Shown: positions 53,976 to 62,573, counted from the stretch's first letter. The stretch: DNA of 64,000 nucleotides from UBA6398 sp963644855 (GCA_963644855.1 CAVIQL010000009.1:1-64000); one strand, 5' to 3'. The notes: a model not told the origin generated them from the letters alone. Program-made: numbers and translations.

Positions 53976-54006
53976 CAAAAGTAACATTTTGAAATAATGT
54001 AGCAAT
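53976..54006 (-). promoter_or_regulatory. Promoter of ansA giving a leaderless mRNA
   Basis: On the minus strand ATTG (54006-54003), exactly 19 bases, then TACTTTTG (53983-53976). The ATG follows 4 bases later. Confidence 0.7.
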
Positions 54007-54137
54007 GGTTTGGGGTGATAATGGACTGTGAAAATTTACTTTTGGTTATTGTCCTGACAAGGTCGCATGTTTTTTGCGACGCCTACGTGATATTTTCCCA
54101 CGCAAAACCATTTATTTTTGAGTATTCGCAGGGTGAA

Positions 54138-54250
54138 AAAAACAACACGGCATATCGTTTTTCTAATGTCAGATGTTTTTTAAATAATGTCCGATATTTT
54201 TTAAAAAATGTCTGACATTATTTTCACCATATCCGATATAGTTTTTTCGG
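54138..54250. repeat. 21-bp dyad element, copy 14 (both flanks clear)
   Basis: The left flank CACGGCATATCGTTTTTC is followed by units GTCAGATGTT, GTCCGATATT and GTCTGACATT, then the right flank CACCATATCCGATATAGTTT. This copy shows the whole flank-unit-unit-unit-flank layout. Nothing else is seen between 54007 and 54289. Confidence 0.93.
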
Positions 54251-54289
54251 GGTGGAAAAGCCGTTTTACGGCATTGTTTCAAGGGCAAG

Positions 54290-54321
54290 TAAAAACTCCC
54301 CCGGCGTCTCGCCGGAGGAGT
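54290..54321 (-). terminator. Terminator of the fasciclin lipoprotein gene
   Basis: A 12-bp stem (GC-rich, one mismatch) with a TCT/AGA loop is followed on the minus strand by TTTTTACTT. Confidence 0.85.
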
Positions 54322-54386
54322 CTCATGCATGCTGTATTTAATTAAGAAAAGAATTTCTTGGTTTTTGTCATGCCAACAACGTTTGT

Positions 54387-56429
54387 TTACCACGCGTCTT
54401 CGGGCGTATAGCCATTGTAAACGTTCTTTGGAGCAAATTCCACGTAGTCGAGCACAAACATAGTGGAAGTGTTGGCAAGCACACTCTTGAAACGAATGTA
54501 ATATGTTTGGTCTGGGATAAGATTTCCGGTGTGGAAAATCTTGCGCAAGCGGTGTTCCGAACGCACATTGTACAAAGTGGTTCCCACAGTTCCGCCCGTA
54601 GAAGGACCTTCGTGCTTGCAGCCCATCATATATCCGTGGTTGCGCATATTACGATCGCGCTCGCGGTTAAGATCTTCGTCTTCGTCGTCATATAGAGCCC
54701 AACCAATGAGCGGATTTGTAACTTGTATTCGTTCGTCAATAGGCAAGCCCTCGGCTTGAAGGTTATTCTTGTCGGTTCCAAAGTAAAGTTGAGCCATACC
54801 GCGGTTTGAAGAATAAGAGTAAACCAAACGTATTTCCCACGAGCCCTCAAATGGCACGGGCGGCAAGCGCAAAGTAAAGTCGTATTGTCCCGTAACGTTG
54901 TGCTCATCGCAATACATATCGTTCCAACCACAGTTGTAGCCCGTGAGATAATGGTAATCGGTTTCCTCGGCATTGAGTGTCAGATAATCTATATACCCTT
55001 TGGGCAGATAAATACCGTTTTGTCCCTCTTTGATAAACAATCCGTTTGTGATAAGCTCAGGATAATATGTGGAGAGGTCCATGCGAATACGTTGGTTAAG
55101 CACCTTTCCCGGAACATCTTCGCTATAAACAAGAATATCATCTATGGGATAGTAGAAACCATTCAGAGCATTGTTGTCGTAATCTCCGTTGTTGGATTTA
55201 ATACCAATGCCCGGAATAATAATGTTTGTCTCTGTGTAAGTAGAAGCGTCGTATGTTGAATAGCGGTTGATACGTATTCCGTCGGTATGGGGACCTTCTG
55301 TCATTTTTATCATGCGACGATGAGATTCTGTCATAGTTTCCCAGAAATTATCGCAGTTAATAGAAAGACGAGTGGGGTTTTTGTATGAGAAACCATACTC
55401 TGTGCGGTGAACTACGAGCCAGTTGAACGGAATTCGTGCGGGTAATAAATGATACGCCACGAATTCATTTACGGCGTTCTTGCTATCTTGGAGTTCTTGA
55501 GATTGGGCATTGGGATAAGCTTCTGCGCATTTCTCTTTGATTTGCTGCATTATCTTTTGTGCGTTTACTACAACTCCGCCTTCCACGATGGGGAGATCGA
55601 TATTCCATTTCTCATGGAATACGCTGTCGGTCTCGAGCAGAACGGTGTATCCGAAATATCGATGTTGCGGAATAATATCATTCCAGTTGGGGCTGCCGGT
55701 ATATTTTTCGGGGTAGTCTTTCTTTTCGTATTCTTCATCGCGGTATTTTGTCAGTTTCTTAGCCCAGCCAGTTTCTTCCAAAAGCATTGAGAATATTTTG
55801 GCGTTTGCCGCGTTTTCTATAATGTTTGAAATGTAGGCGTTTGAGAGAAGAACCACACGGTCTACCACATGAATATATCCGTTTTCGGCTTCGTTGTCGC
55901 GGGATATAACTATAGCATCGCTATTAATCTTTGTAATTGCTCTCCCGTTTATTGTATCGAATTGGATAGTCATATATCGATCGTCGGTGTTGGTGATAGG
56001 CATTGTCCCTTCGTTTAGATCGGCAATGCGGTAAGCATCTCCATCTTTGCTGTCGAGAATACTACATCTCACAATGCGCTCGGCAATGGAGTCGCTTATT
56101 TGTTCAATAGGGAAGTTGGGCGTGTTGTAAATCGAGTCGAGCAAATGGTGCATAGCATTGTCGGTAGGAGCAAAAACGGTGTAGTTGCCGCGCGCCGAGA
56201 GCAGATCGGAGAATGTGGACTTCGACTTATCGCTAAGTTTTACTTTGCGCAAAACGTAGGTGTATAGCTTAAAGCTATCGCTTTTCTCCAAAAAACTGGT
56301 AACCATGTCGCCAGTAAATGTGTAGAGGTTTGAACTGTCTACGGTGTCGGAGCAACTCGTAAACGGAACAACCGCTATGCTTAGCACAATAAATGCCAAG
56401 CTGCCTAAAAGACTTTTTACAGTTTTCAT
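54387..56429 (-). CDS. Fasciclin (FAS1) domain lipoprotein
   Basis: The 680-residue protein has a lipoprotein signal (VVPFTSCSD, Cys27 likely lipidated). Residues 35-200 are a FAS1 domain (GNYTVFAPTDNAMHHLLDSI), and residues 200-350 are a second, looser FAS1 unit with LLETDSVFHEKW. The C-terminal 170 residues carry a jelly-roll-like region (FEGSWEIRLVYSYSSNRGMA, YYIRFKSVLANTSTMFVLDYVEF). Bacteroidales proteins of this layout are surface lipoproteins, often encoded with SusC/SusD genes, but none lies here. Possible roles are adhesion or glycan binding. The leader is about 80 bases. Confidence 0.87.
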   Translation of the reverse strand: MKTVKSLLGSLAFIVLSIAVVPFTSCSDTVDSSNLYTFTGDMVTSFLEKSDSFKLYTYVLRKVKLSDKSKSTFSDLLSARGNYTVFAPTDNAMHHLLDSIYNTPNFPIEQISDSIAERIVRCSILDSKDGDAYRIADLNEGTMPITNTDDRYMTIQFDTINGRAITKINSDAIVISRDNEAENGYIHVVDRVVLLSNAYISNIIENAANAKIFSMLLEETGWAKKLTKYRDEEYEKKDYPEKYTGSPNWNDIIPQHRYFGYTVLLETDSVFHEKWNIDLPIVEGGVVVNAQKIMQQIKEKCAEAYPNAQSQELQDSKNAVNEFVAYHLLPARIPFNWLVVHRTEYGFSYKNPTRLSINCDNFWETMTESHRRMIKMTEGPHTDGIRINRYSTYDASTYTETNIIIPGIGIKSNNGDYDNNALNGFYYPIDDILVYSEDVPGKVLNQRIRMDLSTYYPELITNGLFIKEGQNGIYLPKGYIDYLTLNAEETDYHYLTGYNCGWNDMYCDEHNVTGQYDFTLRLPPVPFEGSWEIRLVYSYSSNRGMAQLYFGTDKNNLQAEGLPIDERIQVTNPLIGWALYDDEDEDLNRERDRNMRNHGYMMGCKHEGPSTGGTVGTTLYNVRSEHRLRKIFHTGNLIPDQTYYIRFKSVLANTSTMFVLDYVEFAPKNVYNGYTPEDAW

Positions 56430-56515
56430 ATACTAGTATATTTTAATTTCCTTCTGTGTCTGAAAGTCGGTTTTCTTGGTATTTTCCAACTTTGTTTTCA
56501 CAATGATATCGGTAG

Positions 56516-56523
56516 CAAAGATA
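56516..56523 (-). promoter_or_regulatory. -7 box for the fasciclin lipoprotein gene
   Basis: TATCTTTG on the minus strand matches TAnnTTTG. Confidence 0.6.
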
Positions 56524-56821
56524 ATGTTTTTTTTGTAGAGTAACATAAAAGTACACTTTTTTAGGATAATTTTTTCGTATTGCTTGTTTTGAAGAACTAA
56601 GAATACGCTATTTTTATAGTATTACGCGAGTTCAACGAATTAGAACTAATCGAACTTACGCATAAATCATATGTCTTGTAGTAGGAAACATGATAATAAG
56701 AAAACTTCGCGGCAAGACAAAAAGACTCTCCCCCAAGCAATCTGTATTAGATGAAATCTTTTTAGAAAATCACGCTATTACACATCTTCTTTTTGGGGTA
56801 AGCAATGCCTAGCAAAACACA
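56524..56821. other. Intergenic stretch without a recognised feature
   Basis: No supported gene was seen in these 298 bases. There is no tRNA fold and, unusually for a gap of this size here, no dyad element. Confidence 0.6.
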
Positions 56822-56854
56822 AAAAAAAGAGCGCACCGCCATACAGCGATGCGC
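56822..56854 (-). terminator. Terminator of the fumarate reductase operon
   Basis: On the minus strand GCGCATCGC pairs with GCGGTGCGC (one G-U pair), followed by TCTTTTTTTT. Confidence 0.9.
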
Positions 56855-56888
56855 CCCACAAAACTATGGAAATTTCAATAAAAATCTC

Positions 56889-57647
56889 TTAGTCGGAAAG
56901 TTTTGCTTTGATAAACTCGCGATTCAAACGCGCAATGTTTGCTACGCTCTCGTTCTTCGGGCACACAGCCTCGCATGCGCGAGTGTTTGTGCAGTTTCCA
57001 AATCCGAGTTCGTCCATTTTTGCAATCATAGCCTTAACTCTCTTTTTAGCTTCAACGCGTCCTTGAGGAAGAAGAGCAAACTGGCTCACCTTTGAAGACA
57101 CGAAGAGCATTGCAGAACCGTTTTTGCAAGCTGCCACACATGCACCGCACCCGATACATGTGGCACAGTCCATAGCCTCATCGGCGTTGTCCTTCGGAAT
57201 AAGTATGGCGTTGGCATCGCGTGGAGCACCAGTGCGCACACTAATATAACCACCGGCAGCCTGAATCTTGTCGAAAGCCGAACGATCTACCATGCAGTCC
57301 TTGATTACAGGGAACGCAGCCGAACGCCAAGGCTCAACCGTGATGACATCGCCGTCGTTGAAACGACGCATATAGAGCTGGCAAGTAGTTGCACCCGTTT
57401 CGGTCTTACCATGAGGAGTACCGTTGATATAAAGTGAGCACATGCCACAAATACCCTCGCGGCAATCGTGGTCGAAAACAAACGGTTCGCTACCTTCTTC
57501 CACAAGCTGCTCGTTCAGAATATCGAGCATTTCGAGAAACGAAGTATCCGTTGGGATATCTTTCATATCACGCTCGTCAAAATGTCCCGGATCTTGAGGG
57601 CCGTTCTGCTTCCAATATTTTATCTTGAAACTTATTGTATTAGCCAT
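56889..57647 (-). CDS. frdB: Succinate dehydrogenase/fumarate reductase iron-sulfur subunit
   Basis: The 252-residue subunit passes electrons between the flavin and the membrane cytochrome. The [2Fe-2S] ligands are in CREGICGMCSLYING near residue 62. The [4Fe-4S]/[3Fe-4S] ligands are in CATCIGCGACVAACK near 160 and CTNTRACEAVCP near 220. Length and motifs fit the three-subunit type B enzyme of Bacteroidetes, which mainly reduces fumarate during anaerobic growth. It is last in the C-A-B operon, 42 bases after the flavoprotein gene. Confidence 0.96.
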   Translation of the reverse strand: MANTISFKIKYWKQNGPQDPGHFDERDMKDIPTDTSFLEMLDILNEQLVEEGSEPFVFDHDCREGICGMCSLYINGTPHGKTETGATTCQLYMRRFNDGDVITVEPWRSAAFPVIKDCMVDRSAFDKIQAAGGYISVRTGAPRDANAILIPKDNADEAMDCATCIGCGACVAACKNGSAMLFVSSKVSQFALLPQGRVEAKKRVKAMIAKMDELGFGNCTNTRACEAVCPKNESVANIARLNREFIKAKLSD

Positions 57648-57689
57648 TTTCGTGTTGTTTTTAATTGTTAGTAAGAAGTCCGGACCTTT

Positions 57690-59669
57690 TTAGCTCTTGT
57701 AGTTACGAGTCTTGACTTCAATAGCCTCATATTTGAGCGGTTCCTTGGTAAGTTCGGGAGCCTTGGAATCATCGCCCTGATATTGCCAGCAGCCTACGTA
57801 GAAGAAATTCTGGTCATCGCGTTTAGCTTCGCCTTCCTCGGTTTGATATTCCGAACGGAAATGTCCGCCGCAACTTTCATTGCGATGCAGCGCGTCATAA
57901 GCAATAAGCGAACCCATAGTAATGAAATCGTTGAGACGAATAGCCTTGTCGAGCTCTACATTGATGCCTTCTTTGCTGCCTGGAACGAAGAGATCGGTTT
58001 CAAATTCCTTGCGGATTTCTTTGATTTTCTCCAAACCGGTTTTAAGACCTTCTTCTGTGCGGGCCATACCTACATATTCCCACATTACTTTACCGAGTTC
58101 CTTGTGAATAGAGTCGACAGATTTCTTTCCCTTTATGTTCATGAGATGATCAATCTTGTCTTGAACAGCTTTTTCTGCTGCATCGAATTCGGGACGGTCG
58201 GTTTTGAAACGTCCTACAGTGATTTGGTCGCTTAGGTAATTCTGTATTGTGTAAGGGAGAACGAAGTAGCCGTCTGCCAAACCTTGCATGAGAGCAGAAG
58301 CACCAAGACGGTTAGCTCCGTGCTCGGAGAAGTTACATTCTCCAATTGCGAACAAGCCTGGAATGTTGGTTTGCAATTCATAGTCAACCCACAAGCCGCC
58401 CATCGTATAGTGGATAGCGGGATAAATCATCATGGGGTTGTAGTATTTTATTCCGTTGATTTCCTTTACAAATTCGCCTGGGTTTACGTCGGTAATCTCT
58501 TCGTACATATCGAAAAGGTTTCCGTAACGCTGACGAACTACGTCGAGACCAAGACGACTGATTGCCTCGGAGAAGTCAAGGTAAACGGCCAAACCTGTAT
58601 TGTTTACGCCATAGCCTGCATCGCAACGTTCTTTTGCTGCACGCGAAGCCACGTCGCGCGGAACAAGGTTACCGAATGCGGGATAACGACGCTCCAAATA
58701 ATAGTCGCGGTTTTCTTCGGGAATGTCTGTGGGCTTGATTTCGCCTTTCTGAAGTTTCTTCGCGTCTTCAATGTTTTTGGGCACCCATATACGTCCGTCG
58801 TTTCGGAGAGATTCCGACATCAGAGTGAGTTTTGACTGCTTGTCTCCGTGAACAGGTATACATGTGGGGTGGATTTGTACGTAGCAAGGATTTGCAAAGT
58901 ATGCTCCGTGGCGATAAGCTGCCATTGCTGCGGAGCAGTTGCAGCCCATTGCGTTTGTAGAAAGGAAGTATGTGTTGCCGTAACCGCCTGTTGCGAGTAC
59001 CACAGCGTGAGCTGCGAAGCGTTCGAGTTTTCCGGTTACGATGTTCTTTGCGATTATTCCGCGTGCACGGCCGTCAATCATCACCACGTCTTGCATTTCG
59101 TAGCGGGTGAAGAGTTCTACGGTGCCTTCGTGCACTTGGCGCATCAATGCGGAGTATGCGCCGAGAAGGAGTTGCTGTCCGGTTTGTCCTTTGGCGTAGA
59201 ATGTGCGGCTTACTTGTACACCTCCGAAAGAACGGTTTGCGAGTAGTCCGCCGTATTCGCGTGCAAAAGGTACTCCTTGTGCCACGCATTGGTCTATGAT
59301 ATTGGCACTAACTTCGGCAAGACGGTAAACGTTGGCTTCGCGTGCACGATAGTCGCCGCCTTTCACGGTGTCGTAGAATAGACGATAGATTGAGTCGCCG
59401 TCGTTCTGGTAGTTTTTTGCTGCGTTGATACCGCCCTGAGCTGCGATAGAGTGTGCACGGCGCGGGGAGTCTTGAATGCAGAAGTTAAGGACGTGGAATC
59501 CCATTTCTCCGAGCGATGCTGCTGCCGAAGCGCCTGCAAGTCCGGTGCCCACAACGATTATGTCGAGCTTGCGCTTGTTTGCGGGGTTCACCAAACGCTG
59601 GTGAGCTTTGTAGTTAGTCCATTTCTGCGATATAGGACCTTCGGGAATTTTTGAATTTATAGTTGACAT
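57690..59669 (-). CDS. frdA: Succinate dehydrogenase/fumarate reductase flavoprotein subunit
   Basis: The 659-residue catalytic subunit binds FAD (DIIVVGTGLAGASAAASLGEMGF near residue 32). The covalent-FAD His lies in RRAHSIAAQGGINAAK. Substrate residues are in ATGGYGNTYFLSTNA and HPTCIPVHGDKQSK, and GECNFSEHGANRLGASALMQG is near 430. Length over 640 matches the B. fragilis/Wolinella type. It works with the neighbouring B and C subunits at the inner face of the cytoplasmic membrane. Confidence 0.96.
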   Translation of the reverse strand: MSTINSKIPEGPISQKWTNYKAHQRLVNPANKRKLDIIVVGTGLAGASAAASLGEMGFHVLNFCIQDSPRRAHSIAAQGGINAAKNYQNDGDSIYRLFYDTVKGGDYRAREANVYRLAEVSANIIDQCVAQGVPFAREYGGLLANRSFGGVQVSRTFYAKGQTGQQLLLGAYSALMRQVHEGTVELFTRYEMQDVVMIDGRARGIIAKNIVTGKLERFAAHAVVLATGGYGNTYFLSTNAMGCNCSAAMAAYRHGAYFANPCYVQIHPTCIPVHGDKQSKLTLMSESLRNDGRIWVPKNIEDAKKLQKGEIKPTDIPEENRDYYLERRYPAFGNLVPRDVASRAAKERCDAGYGVNNTGLAVYLDFSEAISRLGLDVVRQRYGNLFDMYEEITDVNPGEFVKEINGIKYYNPMMIYPAIHYTMGGLWVDYELQTNIPGLFAIGECNFSEHGANRLGASALMQGLADGYFVLPYTIQNYLSDQITVGRFKTDRPEFDAAEKAVQDKIDHLMNIKGKKSVDSIHKELGKVMWEYVGMARTEEGLKTGLEKIKEIRKEFETDLFVPGSKEGINVELDKAIRLNDFITMGSLIAYDALHRNESCGGHFRSEYQTEEGEAKRDDQNFFYVGCWQYQGDDSKAPELTKEPLKYEAIEVKTRNYKS

Positions 59670-59751
59670 ATCTTATGTTTCTTGTTTTGGTCGGTGGCTT
59701 TCCGTTGGGGAATGCTGTCCGACAATTGTTATCTGTATGCTATTGAATTTT

Positions 59752-60423
59752 TTAGCAAGCGCCTCCGCAGAAAGCGTATTTCAAAACCACTGCCACGAAC
59801 GCGAGCACTACTATTGTTACGTAGACAGAGCCGATTACTTTCCAGCGGTTGAACCAAATCTTGCCGTTGATGCCGAGAGTTTGGAAAGCACTCCAGAAAC
59901 CGTGGGTGAGGTGGAACCACAGAGCCACGAGCCACACGATGTAGATTACGGCATACACCGGGCAACCAAATGTTTGGGCAATGTAGCCTGCGCCGTCGGT
60001 TGGCATCAGTTCGCCTTCAATTCCGCTGAGCTCTGCGAACATCATGTTTGCCCAGAAGTTGTATAAGTGGAGCAACAAGCCCAGTATCACTATGACGCCG
60101 AGCACAAACATGTTTTGCGAAGCCCATTCTACTTTTTCGGGACGCGATGTTACGGCGTAGCGGTTGTTGCCGCGCGCTTTGCGGTTTTGCAGCGTTAGGA
60201 TAAACGCGTAAACAAAATGCAAGGCTACCAAGAAAGCAAGAGCCAAGGTTCCTGCCACGGCATACCAGTTGCTGCCGAGAAATTCACACACGCCGTTGTA
60301 AGCATCTTCGGAGAAGAGAACTACAACATTCATGGCGGCGTGGAAAGTGAGGAAAAGAATTAGGGCTATACCGCTTATCGACATAACCACTTTCTTTCCA
60401 ACAGATGAATCATATAACCACAT
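59752..60423 (-). CDS. frdC: Succinate dehydrogenase/fumarate reductase cytochrome b subunit
   Basis: The 223-residue membrane protein has five hydrophobic helices (MSISGIALILFLTFHAAMNVV first, then LALAFLVALHFVYAFIL, MFVLGVIVILGLLLHLYNFW, VYAVIYIVWLVALWFHLTHG and VTIVVLAFVAVVLKYAF). Histidines suited to bind two haems and menaquinone occur in helices 1, 2, 3 and 4. Type B enzymes use a single such subunit. The gene leads the operon, after an exact consensus promoter. Confidence 0.94.
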   Translation of the reverse strand: MWLYDSSVGKKVVMSISGIALILFLTFHAAMNVVVLFSEDAYNGVCEFLGSNWYAVAGTLALAFLVALHFVYAFILTLQNRKARGNNRYAVTSRPEKVEWASQNMFVLGVIVILGLLLHLYNFWANMMFAELSGIEGELMPTDGAGYIAQTFGCPVYAVIYIVWLVALWFHLTHGFWSAFQTLGINGKIWFNRWKVIGSVYVTIVVLAFVAVVLKYAFCGGAC

Positions 60424-60486
60424 AGATTGTTGGATTTAATTATTGATGTTAATGTTTTTGCTGTTTGAGAAAATTCTAAGTGTGTG

Positions 60487-60517
60487 CAAAGTTATACAAT
60501 TCCCTAATTTCGGCAAA
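60487..60517 (-). promoter_or_regulatory. Canonical promoter of frdCAB
   Basis: On the minus strand TTTG (60517-60514), exactly 19 bases, then TAACTTTG (60494-60487). This is a full consensus match, giving a leader of about 60 bases. Confidence 0.85.
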
Positions 60518-60558
60518 AATGAAATGGCGAAAAAACACACCCTTTTGATGTCTTCTGA

Positions 60559-60632
60559 ACAATAAGGCGAATTATTTGAAAAATGTCGGATATTGTTTAA
60601 AAAATATCGGATATTATTTTTGCAATAAAGCA
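60559..60632. repeat. 21-bp dyad element, copy 15
   Basis: A diverged first unit (GGCGAATTATTTG) is followed by GTCGGATATT and ATCGGATATT at 21-bp spacing, then the flank TTTTTGCAATAAAGCATCTTG. It lies between the hemD terminator and the frdCAB promoter. Confidence 0.88.
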
Positions 60633-60708
60633 TCTTGCTTAAATGGGAGCGCGCATGGCAGTGAAAATGTCTTGTAAAACTTAGAAAATGAGGAGCATGG
60701 GTAAAACA

Positions 60709-60739
60709 AAAGCCGTTGGAGATTTTCTCCAACGGCTTT
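60709..60739 (-). terminator. Terminator of the LOG-DUF4271-hemD operon
   Basis: A perfect 14-bp stem (AAAGCCGTTGGAGA) with a TTT/AAA loop is followed on the minus strand by TGTTTTAC. Confidence 0.88.
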
Positions 60740-60759
60740 GTATTCTATCAATGGTCTTT

Positions 60760-61500
60760 TTATTTGTTCTCCGAAAGGTATTTGTCGAGCGCAGCAGTTA
60801 TTGAAGGCGTTTCAGGAGTAGGTGCCGCAACGTCCATTCGCAATCCCACTTCTTTCACTGCCTTTTGTGCCGAATTGCCATAGCATACTATGCGGATATC
60901 TCCCTGTTGGAAATCGGGGAAATTCTTTTTCAAAGCATGCACTCCGGCAGATGTGAAGAATATAAGCATGTCGTAGTCGAATTTCTCGTCGGGTTTGAAA
61001 TCATTGCTCACTGTGCGATACATCACAGTCTCTTTATATTTCAATCCTTTTGAGTCGAGAGCAATTTGCATTTGGTTGTCGTGCACATCGCTCACGGGAA
61101 TCAAATATTTTTCTGCCTTGTGTTTCTGCATCACTGCAACAAGTTCGGGAAGTTTGCCCGATGTGCCGAAAAACACCTTGCGTTTGCGGTAAACCACATA
61201 CTTTTGGATATACAAAGCCACGGTTTCCGAAATTCCAAAATACTTCATGTCTTCGGGAATAGTGGTTCTTTGCTCCTTGGCAATGCGGAAAAAATTGTCA
61301 ACAGCTGTACGTGAAGTGAAGACTATCGCAGTATAGTCAAGAATATTAACCTTTTCCTTGCGGAAATCTTTTGCGCTTACACCTTCTACCTTTATAAACG
61401 GACGGAAAACGAGTTCCACTCCAAACTTTTGCGCAATATTGAAATAAGGTGATTTTTCAGAACTTGGTTGTGGCTGTGATACCAGAATTTTCTTGATCAT
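60760..61500 (-). CDS. hemD: Uroporphyrinogen-III synthase
   Basis: The 246-residue enzyme closes the tetrapyrrole ring in haem and B12 synthesis. The family is poorly conserved. Supporting features are the opening KKILVSQPQPSSEKSPYFNIAQ, AIVFTSRTAVDNFFRIA near 75, DMLIFFTSAGVHALKKNFPDF near 175, and the final RIVCYGNSAQKAVKEVGLRMDVAAP. The two-lobed layout and length fit. The start lies one base after the stop of the DUF4271 gene, so they are one operon. The other haem genes are not in the window. Confidence 0.85.
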   Translation of the reverse strand: MIKKILVSQPQPSSEKSPYFNIAQKFGVELVFRPFIKVEGVSAKDFRKEKVNILDYTAIVFTSRTAVDNFFRIAKEQRTTIPEDMKYFGISETVALYIQKYVVYRKRKVFFGTSGKLPELVAVMQKHKAEKYLIPVSDVHDNQMQIALDSKGLKYKETVMYRTVSNDFKPDEKFDYDMLIFFTSAGVHALKKNFPDFQQGDIRIVCYGNSAQKAVKEVGLRMDVAAPTPETPSITAALDKYLSENK

Positions 61501-61501
61501 T

Positions 61502-62542
61502 TTAAATGTTCACTATCAATATTTCGTTGAAATACACCAATGCTTTCCAAAGTAATAGCACAGGTATCAATTCCAGGGTGCAAAAGTACGCAATTAAATG
61601 GACTTGACTAAATCTATAATTGAAAAATATTTGTTTACACTTGATTAGCAGAAGTAATTTGAAAATTGCGACTAACAAAACAACTACTATTTCGAGCGTT
61701 TTGAACGTCAAATCAAAATAAACAACGAGTAGTGCCACAATGAAAAGCGACAATCCCATTAGGGTAATGGTAAGCAGATATGAGTCGAGCCACTTGCGGT
61801 TTTGATTACGGTCGAAAAACACCCAGTTGACAAATTTGTAGACCACGAACTTTGACGCAAAATACAGCAAACCTATTGCCGTGTCCATTCCGAGGAGTAT
61901 GTAGGGCGAAATCTGGTTGAAAACTTCGGTGAGGTTAAGTTGCGTGTAGTCGAAAAACAATATTGCCACCGTGAGGCAGGTTTGTATCACAAGGAAAGCC
62001 TGTCCGCGGATTTCGGAGTTTGTGTTCGTTGAAAAATTGTCGTCGTCTGTTCGCGAATAAAAGTAGTTTTTCACCTTTTCAACGAGCGTTCTGATGTTTC
62101 TGGCGATAAACATTGCGGCGATAAAGAAGCTTAGCAAAAGCAATCCCGTAACATAATCGTCGTAGCTAAGACGATAGTCAATTGGTTCGGCGGCCATTCC
62201 GATTTGGTTCACGCGGAGTTCGGAATGGAAGTAGTTTTTGTCGGTGAAATAGTTGTTTCTTACGTCAAACTTCTTGAGATCCACATTCGCGGGCGAGCCT
62301 TTGAGTCCGGGAATATAGAGAGTGTCGGGACGTGTTGAGATATTGGTGAGCGGAGGTATGTCCATCATTGCCTGCACAGCCGAGTCTTGTTGTTCGGGAG
62401 TTGCATCGGCGGGGAGCATACGCAATATTCCCGCTACCGTCTTGGGCTTTGCCTTGGGAAGAACAGACATCGTGTCGGCGGTTTCCTCAAACGAGTAACT
62501 GCTTACGGTATCTTGCGGAAGGGGGAATGGGATATGTGTCAT
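61502..62542 (-). CDS. DUF4271 membrane protein
   Basis: The 346-residue protein has a 130-residue, probably periplasmic or cytoplasmic, N-terminal region without membrane helices. About seven or eight hydrophobic helices follow (YVTGLLLLSFFIAAMFIAR, GQAFLVIQTCLTVAILFF, YLLTITLMGLSLFIVALLVVYF, TLEIVVVLLVAIFKLLLLI, and a final VHLIAYFCTLELIPVLLLWKALVYF). This is the DUF4271 pattern found in Bacteroidetes, often beside hemD as here. Function unknown. It could help haem or porphyrin handling at the membrane, but that is only by association. Confidence 0.88.
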   Translation of the reverse strand: MTHIPFPLPQDTVSSYSFEETADTMSVLPKAKPKTVAGILRMLPADATPEQQDSAVQAMMDIPPLTNISTRPDTLYIPGLKGSPANVDLKKFDVRNNYFTDKNYFHSELRVNQIGMAAEPIDYRLSYDDYVTGLLLLSFFIAAMFIARNIRTLVEKVKNYFYSRTDDDNFSTNTNSEIRGQAFLVIQTCLTVAILFFDYTQLNLTEVFNQISPYILLGMDTAIGLLYFASKFVVYKFVNWVFFDRNQNRKWLDSYLLTITLMGLSLFIVALLVVYFDLTFKTLEIVVVLLVAIFKLLLLIKCKQIFFNYRFSQVHLIAYFCTLELIPVLLLWKALVYFNEILIVNI

Positions 62543-62573
62543 CGCTTACCTTTTGTGGTTTTGTATGTGCGGG

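Noticed and set aside
56600..56690. tRNA-like inverted sequence (GAGTTC and GAACTT)
   Set aside because: No cloverleaf with acceptor and T arms can be drawn.
1..60632. The repeated dyads as CRISPR arrays
   Set aside because: Units abut at 21 bp with no unique spacers, only three per site, and there are no cas genes.
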